A stretch of DNA of 64,000 nucleotides, from the NCBI RefSeq assembly GCF_024362695.1, contig NC_065404.1, positions 8,410,604-8,474,603 of the forward strand, given 5' to 3'. The translations under genes were made by a program, and so were the position numbers. This DNA comes from Pectinophora gossypiella (taxonomy: Eukaryota; Arthropoda; Insecta; Lepidoptera; Gelechiidae). The notes below the pieces were generated by a model. It worked only from the letters and a program-made list of their open reading frames with translations. It searched no databases and was not told the origin of the DNA. Position 1 is the first letter of the stretch; each line of letters opens with the position of its first letter. This document shows, in pieces, positions 45,301-54,300 of this stretch.

Positions 45301-48300
45301 TCCAAGGGACAGGATAGTGTTATTACTTTTTGCCCCGAACTATTCCAGAAATGAAACATACCACAAAGCTCATGCAATAAAAAGGATTAGAGAAACTTTC
45401 CCATAGTTTAGTTCTAGACATAGACCGACCCTCGCGAACTCACTAATATTGTATGCATGGTATAAGTCAAATGACAAGGAGTAAATTTAAAAGAAACAGT
45501 CGTGAGAAATTAATTAGATTGTGGAGCGACGTCTGGAGCCGAAACCGCGTTATAGCCCTCTGTATTTCCCATGGGTAAGGGGCCTGATAATTGCACCCAG
45601 AGCACAGAGGTGCTAAATCTTCATAAAGCTCCGTCCAGTTGTATATCTACCCCCGTTATTCAGATAAATTGCTTAAACACAGGTTAAAATATTTCAACAC
45701 GTGTACCTCCAGCTTCACTGCAAGGTGCTCGTTTTATTAGTATGAACAAACATAAAAGCAATTTGGCAGTAACACCGAATCTTTGCGTAGACAACGTATA
45801 ATTTGGAGGCGCGGCTGGTGAAATATAGCTGCCGCAGGTAGGTAACGCTCTAGCTGTGAAAGCACTGTATGGATCCACTATCTATAATTAGACGCAAGTA
45901 TGCCTGGTCATAACTCTCTGGCAGACGTGAACCCGCGCCCTCTGGCCTACACGGAGGTGTCCTACTTGAACGAACCGCACTTGAACACTACCTTTGTCTA
46001 TGTAAATACTTAAGGTAACGGTGGCCGCGAGAAGCGGGTATTGTTATGACGTTGGAAGGGAATTATTTCAAATATAATGTAGAATATTATTACAACAACC
46101 AACATAACAAATTAAGACAATAAATCCCGGAACCGCATTATGGGCTGGCAACCGGTAATTCGTATGGCGGATTTCTGTGTGAACGAGTGTATACATACAA
46201 TCTAGAACATAATAAATCGCGGCTGGGAACACGAACACTCAGTGCCACTTCTGTGTACGTTAAGCTTAACGTGGACGTTAACTTTATAAAAAAAAAATCC
46301 ATCACCACTATATAGGGGGACATTTGAGCTGAGAAACAGAATGTCGATAGGGATGTGGAGAGGTCTCGAGTAGCTGTTGCGAAACCGAACAATGATAAGT
46401 GCATGCAAACCGCATTGCGCGCAGTTCTCGCGTACTCGCTCACAACCTACTTAGCCCCTTCCCTAGCCAAGGAATACCTCAATACCTATGCCATTTACGA
46501 GTGCCCTTCGAGTTTCCAGCATATCAGCAAATGTTACGTGTTCAGAAATTTAGAAGCTTACTTCATTTACCTGCCTATACGTATAGTAACATCGATCGAA
46601 ATTTTTCAGCAGCGTAGTTACAATGAATGTACTTGTTACGGTATCAAGGGATCATTGTTAACTTTGCTCAAATTACTTGATTCAACTGACCGTAAAGTAC
46701 CGGAAAGCACACCACATGTCCCGTATTTAATGCGGAACCGACCCACTCAAACGTTAAATCGATCATTTCGAGTATTTTGAACATACAACACACAAGTCGT
46801 ATAATTAATGACTTATAGAGCTTACCTATAGCGGTGTAAGAGCAATAGCATAAGGGATTAATGGTATTCTCATACGGAGAAGTAAATTTACATTATTAGG
46901 TTTGGTCCGGAGAGGTTCGGGGTCATGTGAGCAGGTCGTGGAGCAATAGGCCGGTCTTGTAACTCGTGATGGCTCTCACATCGCTATTGATGGCCGGCTT
47001 CGATGTACACCGCGAGATTGACGGAGATGTATTGCTTCATTAATCGAAGACAACCTCAGACTTGTCGCTGAGAGTACGAATAATACATCAGAACATCCAG
47101 GTAATCATTAAAAGATCCGTAACTAATTGTAATATTTTCACGTCGAAATATCAGAATGAACAATCTGTTAAGTCAAGACTGGTAGCGTTTGCCAATAAGA
47201 ACCATGAAGAATAAATACTGCCGCACCGTAAATAAAGACTCCATAAACTAATAGACACACATAATATTGACCATCAAATTTCTCACAGTCGAAGTACCAT
47301 CGATTTTACTGAGAAACGTTACACAAACATACCCAACCTAAAGAGAACACTTAGAAACATCAAACACGGACAGGCAATTTGTTACACGGCAAATAAATCG
47401 TGATCTCTCACATGAGTTGAGCGTGTAAACGCTTCGCGGCTCCGCCGTTTAGGAAGACGAGCAAATGACCGCAATCAAATCACAATCAGAGTGAAAGCCT
47501 TATAAATGGGCAGCCGGAGATCGGCACTCCCGCGCCACGGGACTGCGCTGTTTACAATGCGTTAGATCTAATTATAGGAAAGAAGTGCGAGCATCACTCA
47601 CGACTCACGACCGAGATCATTGTTTCCGATATTTCCAGGTACTATCAACATTGAACAATCTCCAAAAGAAAACGCACGGATGATCGGATGTGTCCTAATG
47701 TAATGTTTCAAAGCTTGAGTAAAATTTCCAATAAGCAAACCAGGCTATCAAAAATCTAAAGCTAGTTGATTATAGCGTGTAAAACATAACAGACAGTTAC
47801 TCTGCAGCCGCAGGCTACAGTCGACTCTTCGTGTGATATATTGCTGTTTGTTTCTTGCTTATTAATCATTTACATGTAACACAGCTTGTTCATTACGAAG
47901 CAAATATTTGATTTTGTATTTAATCCTATGTTCAGTGTAAGGTTTTGTAATAAACCCCCACCGAATGACGTTGTAACAAATTGTAATTGCAAACCCCTGA
48001 AATAATCAAGGTCGACCCAAACACCCAATGGGCTACGACTTTTATTAAGATGAATGTTAGGGTGAGCAAATTGTATTAGTGGCTTTGACTGACCCTAAGC
48101 CTCAGAAAGTTGAATGTAGATTACTATGTGCTAGGGTCCGCCAGCGTACATAAGAGATTTCCATTGTTTATGAAAAATATGATTGATATGCTTAAAGAAT
48201 TCGAAAGAACGGAATAGGTCGGATAAAACTTCAGAATTAATAAGAAATATTTAGAAAATGAATAATCAACAAAATATATATAGACCAAAAGATGAAGTTC

Positions 48301-51300
48301 AGAAAAAGTGTAATAAGAGAAATCCGAAATTCAATTTAAGAGCAGGTGAGCTTACTCGAAGATAAGGCCAACAGAAAAGCAGTATAATAATGATGTGTGT
48401 GAGTATAATAATGATGGAATTGGGGAAATCCGCATCAACACTGGGAAACCATTATTACTCTTGCTTATCTAACCTTTCTCGGTTCACCCTGTTATCTAAT
48501 CAGAAATTGTAAAAAAGCCGGTATGTACGGCTTTCCTGAATATAACAAACAACTAATCTGCGAAATTAAATTTGTTGACAAGTGGGTACGCCTGCTGCTA
48601 TATATAGGTACAGAAGTCTCCAAGATAAGAAAGTTACAAAACTGCCGCTTCGCGCTTAATTACAAAATGTCATTTTAATCAACTGTTACTATAAAAGATG
48701 TGATCTTTTCTCAGAAAGTCATCACGGGAACCAATTAACTTTGTTATTCTTATCACAACAACGAGACACATCCTATGCAACCGCAAATAAGAGGATAGAG
48801 GAACAAAACGACAGGCGAGCAGATGTGGCGATCATTGGCTGTGGGGTCCGAGGGCCGCATAGGAAGTGTGCATACGTAATTGTGGCGAGTGGACACAATG
48901 AGGGGAATTGGCCAGTGCGCCGATTGTTGTGCGAGCGACGCCCGCACCCATTGCCATTGATTGACTGAATGAGAGAATTTAACAAACAACGCGGTCAGCC
49001 CAACCGTAACTCACTCCTCAACGATGCCATGCCAGAGACTCGTTTAACAGAGATCGCCAAGTAAAACTCTGATAAAAAATCACTGCCCGTGTCTACATGT
49101 CATGCACCGTTCGATCATATCAATGTGAATCGATTTTCTGTTGATATCTCCCAATAATTATAAATGCTGAGATTCATATTGTATTAATTTTGAAGGTATG
49201 TCATCGTCATACTTAATTAACACCGCTTCATTGCTGTAAAATTACATCATTAGATTATCCTTTAGTGAGATTTTAAAGGCATTTGAATTGTTTTCTTATT
49301 GCAGAAACTGCTATTTAAAGCAACAATTAAAATTTTGTTTAGGGTATGTAGCATAGTATAGCATCACGCCTATATTCCCGCAGGGGTAGGAAGAGGTATT
49401 TAGTATACACTGCGACTCCTCGCCAGCTATGTTATGTCTGAGAGACGTTAAGCAAAAGATAGACCGAAGTGATCTATCAATCTGTGTGAAAACCGTCTGT
49501 TGTCTAGTCCCTGATCCGGATGTGCCAATTCGAAACGGACGACCGCCAGACCCAGACGAACACACCATCCATCGGACTCGATTATCGATTCAGCAGCTCC
49601 AGTCAACTACAGTAACTAAGTTACCAATACTGGACTCCACTGCATTCTACTGCTGGCTACTCTGTTCCATTTCGCTTATTATTAATCTGGTAACTTTTTA
49701 ATCTGCTTAGTACGCTATCGAGTTCGCTGCAACGGAAGTGTTATTTAAACTAGTTTAAGGGTACGAGGACGGTATGGACTGGACATTCTAATTGGTCCCT
49801 CATGATTTCGTAGTTTGTCTGTTATGGTGCACGTTACTTTGTATTTGTATCCCACGTAAGTACCAACAGATGCACTTTACAGTTAGAACTCGAAAGTGTA
49901 CCAGAAAAAAACTATCGGTTTTTCTAATTACCCATAACAATAGTCACAATCAAATGAATAATTCGAATTCGAAGTTATCAAGTGGAAGTGCGGAGTGACT
50001 GACCGACGTTGAGAACCGTTCGCCGATATACCACGCCTGGGCAAGAACTGCGACCAAAGCAAAAAGATTTGAAAAAAACTTTTACCTTCGCCGATCAACT
50101 TATTTTTCTACAAGCCATGATTTAACTGTTATCTGTCGAAATACACCATAGATTTACAACACCATCATTCAAGGCAAGAAATCGACTAAATCTGTTTAAA
50201 ATAATCCATTCTACTGCAAGTAAGTGATAATGTTGACATCTTACTAGCTCTGTTGCACTGAACCATACTTCTTGTAGGATTAAATTGCCACTTTGTACTG
50301 GGACGCACCTGGTCCGCTCACTTAAACACAGAATGGCACAAATAATGCATTGAGTATTGCAATGGAAACTATGATATCATTAATTAAACAGGTCAGGTTT
50401 TATGAGATAAATTCATAACTTAGCCAAGTACAGATAAGTCAAAGCCTCACAGTACCTATATAAATGGGTTGAGCAGGCTGGAGCGTCTACTGCCTTTGTC
50501 AAGCGTAAGTGTCTGAAAACAAGTTGGAAGCGTTTGTCGATTGCCGGCTCAAAGAGAAGCGATGGTGTCTAGGCAGGCACGGAATTAATTTGCCAATAGA
50601 GTACGCTTCTCGTAGACAAAGGTGCTTTGACGGTCTCCCTCACTCGAGCACCTTGACGCGTGACGCCGCCGCTTGTGGGCTTTGCCCAAATTGTTTCTAG
50701 TTTACTTAGCAAGAATGCAAACATTAAGGTATTTGGGTCGCAAATGCAGAGTTAAACAGAAAATGTACTCTTAATGGGACCCAAGACAACTATTTTGTCG
50801 TGCCATAATGTCGCAAAGCTTCATTATAATTATAAGGACAACTCAAATTTCACTTTCCTAACCAGGTTCGAATAAATACTGAAATATCGTGAGCTGTAAT
50901 TTGATAGAATAAATTGTATCTGAGCACAGCTTTGCAATTCCAAAAAGAAGTTTAAAATAAAATGAAATTTACGTTCTACGACCAAGGAATAACAAATCTT
51001 GCCTGTTCACCATAATCTATTGAAACAACGATCTACACAATAATGATAATGATTAGATTGGTGGCAGGCGCGGGATGCGGGGTGCTATGTGTCGGTGCGC
51101 CCGCGCCTGGGGCCGGCCACCCACCAAGGCTCGCTGTCCACCCAGAATCTTGTAATTAAACAACACTGCTCTCGATTTATTTTGATAATGTACGATAAAG
51201 TCTAGTTCGAACACGATTTATAAGTTTCCGATGTTCTACTAAGATTTATTACGATTGCAGTTGCAGGAGTAACGTTATGGGGATTTGGTCGTTTTATAAT

Positions 51301-54300
51301 TTTGAATGAAGTTATCTGTTTATTCTTATCTCGCTCAACCAGCAATAAGATCAATTTTCGAACTTTATTTTTTTGATTAACTTAATTAGAATTTCATACA
51401 AACTAAGAAACTGCATTTTATTTTATTATTACGAATTCAGTTCAGTTACGAATCGGTACTTAACACATCAGGCTTACTTAACACATCAGGCTTACTTTGC
51501 GAAATCAGGTCAGTGCTGCATATGAAAGCTATCAAGGTACGTGCCGAAGCTAAGAGACATAATTAACTTCAGGAGTTTCCGAACTACTAACTATCGGAAC
51601 TGTTACTGACAGGCTAATAGACAAAGGTGCACTCGATCAAACTCAAGCGATGCATACAGATGATGTTACTATAAAGTTAGTGAAAGAAGCAACAAGGCGA
51701 CTCTAATGGCTTAGAGGCGGGGATGTCTAAGGGCGTGCGACAGGTCCCCGATTATCAACGCATTCTGCACGGTAGCCGCAGGCTTCCACGATGGCTAATG
51801 GACATTCCACGCGACGCCGCGTGCTGCTGCTGATTTCTGACAGCCGAGGAGGCGCGTGGAAATGGTGACTGATGAACGTTATCAACTATGGAATGCTATT
51901 TCTATTAAAATAAAAGACTCGTACTTCCATTACTTCATTTTGCGGTTGACATTTTTTCTAAGGTAATTGCGAAAGAAAATATAATTTAACTTTTTCTCTT
52001 CTATGTCTATGGTTGACATAAACATTTCTATTTGACTGTGAACAGGATTAAAAACGAACGCAATGTAGGTATAAAAGCATTAACCCACTATGAAACAGAA
52101 GATAAATGACCTATATTTTAGTTTTAGCAAATGTAAAACCCGCAATTCACAAACATGTTTGGGACATCGCAGCTCATTAGTCAGGGAACAGGCTGGGGCA
52201 GACAGGGTAAACAATTTGCCGGTCGTGATGGGAGCGGCGGAGGCTGTGGCTCGTGACCTGTCCACGCTAACACGCTCCACTGCGCCATTCGATTCGGCAG
52301 GTGCATGCGACGCGTACGCATTCATTGTGCCGTACAATTTGTTTGCCCCAAAAAACGAAATAATGTTAAAGGAAATTTGATATGTACGGTAGAATGAACA
52401 CGTTTAGAAATTCTACCAATCGAGTACCCAATGTGACGAACTTCATAATGTTTTAGGACAAAATTTAGGAACATTATAAGAACGATCATCTTAATACGCG
52501 ACCTGCGGTGGGGCTGATGGAGCCTCAAAAGGGTTAGCCGCCCCTATACACCCAAACCACCCATAATTTTGATAAAGTAATCATTTGCTAGGACTATCCA
52601 TAGAGTAGTCCATCGGAAAATTTATTTTGGGAACGCTTTAAAAGCGTAGGTTGTGTCATTTAAATTACTGTTGTCATTTCAATCAGTTCAATAACTATTT
52701 TCTATTTATTTTATTTCTACTTAAAAACATAATTATTTTAAATCTTTTAAACATCTGAACATCTGTTCTCAATTATTGTTATTGAAATTCTCTAATTCTA
52801 AGCAGTAAGTAGATACTAAAGAGATATTTTTGAGGTACTTAAACAAAATATACTAAATAATAACCAAGGTGAGACCGACCATGAACTCTAAAGCTTGTTG
52901 AAATATAAACAGTTGGGAAACAATACACACTCCCGCGCGTCCCTATTCTTTCCCAGTCATTATCCTATCCCAATTCACCCTCGATAGAGACGTTAGATTA
53001 TGAGTGGTTTCACCTTTACAAAAAGTAGACACCTCCGCACCAGGTAAAAAATAAAATTATGAATAATGTGATACGTGCCGATTTGTTTCACTTCGTGTCA
53101 TGTTATTGTTTCCTGGGTTTTTGTGGTAAGCGTTTTATCAGACTTTCATAGTACTGTTTCAACAGAAAATTTAGATTTAATTATGTAAACACAAAAACAT
53201 TCTCGTAAACAATAAGCCTGTACTTGCAATACTCTTACCTATCATTCAAAGGAATCGAGTTATAAAATATGTATAATACAATTATAGCCGGGTACAAGTA
53301 TTTAATCAATTCAAATGCTTTGACTCACCTCCATTTCCAGCGTTGGTAATGGTAACCCAGAAGTCGATGGTCTTCTCTGGTCCAAGTTCCTCATAGTCCC
53401 ACTTCTTTTTAACTTTCACTATACCACTAGGCTCTACGGCAACCCACGGATTTTCGTCCCGTATTTTAAATGTCTCGCGGTCGGTTTCCTTTTCAAGTGT
53501 AAATACTGCGCGTCCTTCGGTCTCTCCGTCGGCTTCAGTAAACTCAATACGTTTTGTAGGACGGACTGCACGCGTAACGCGACGCTTCTCGCGGTGAAGC
53601 GCTGGAAGTTGCTTTTGGTTTCGAATCACGAAATCGATAAAAACACGAGCCGGCTTGCTCTTACGCGGAGGAGATCCTGTATCGTGTGCTAATACGCGTA
53701 ACTCAACTTCGTGACTATCTGGCTCTCCAGCTAGGATCATCTCTCCAGTCTGCGGTACTATGACAGCCAAATTACTAGGTGTCATTAACGAATAATATAT
53801 TCTATCGCCATCAGCGTCGTATGCATTAACTTTGCCTATGTTCGAAAATCTTTGCCAGTGTCCTGTACCATTCGGGCCGTTTTCGTTAGGAGTACCATTT
53901 ACAGCAAAATAGTAAACTTCTTGTTCAAAAAGGGGTGCATGATCATTTTCGTTTGTTACCTCTATCCGAATTGGTAGACTGGCTTTATTGGCCCCATGTA
54001 AATCGGTAGCCTGGAGAACTATATCATAGGAGCTCTTTACTTCGGTGTCCAGCGGTTTCATTGCTATTATTTCCACTTCACCTTCTGTAATCACCGATCT
54101 AACCTCGGGTAAACTTTTAGTTTTATCTTTTTCACGTAGAGCAAATATTTTATCGTCATTTCCGTGTATGATCTTATAGGCAATAGGGCCGACATCCAGT
54201 ACAGCTGTCGCTTTTATCGAAGGAAGATCGATGACGGTTCCCGCAACAGCGTTTTCGGGGATTTCTCCTTGTACTTCCCCATTTACTGGGAAGTGAAGCA

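Larger units (their letters stand above)
5067..53328 (-). other. CadN: CadN intron 1, about 48.3 kb
   Basis: The interval is set by the donor GTGAGT at 53328-53323 and the acceptor TTTTCAG at 5073-5067, and the flanking codons fit exactly. I see no other well-supported protein gene in it on either strand; the open frames are short, AT-rich and lack domains, and the few coding-like patches are transposon relics listed separately. Long first introns of neural adhesion genes commonly carry enhancers, but nothing here proves one. Confidence 0.9.

Noticed and set aside
46355..46780. Open frame of 141 codons, plus strand
   Set aside because: No recognisable domain, ordinary intron composition, overlapped by open frames on the other strand, no splice context.
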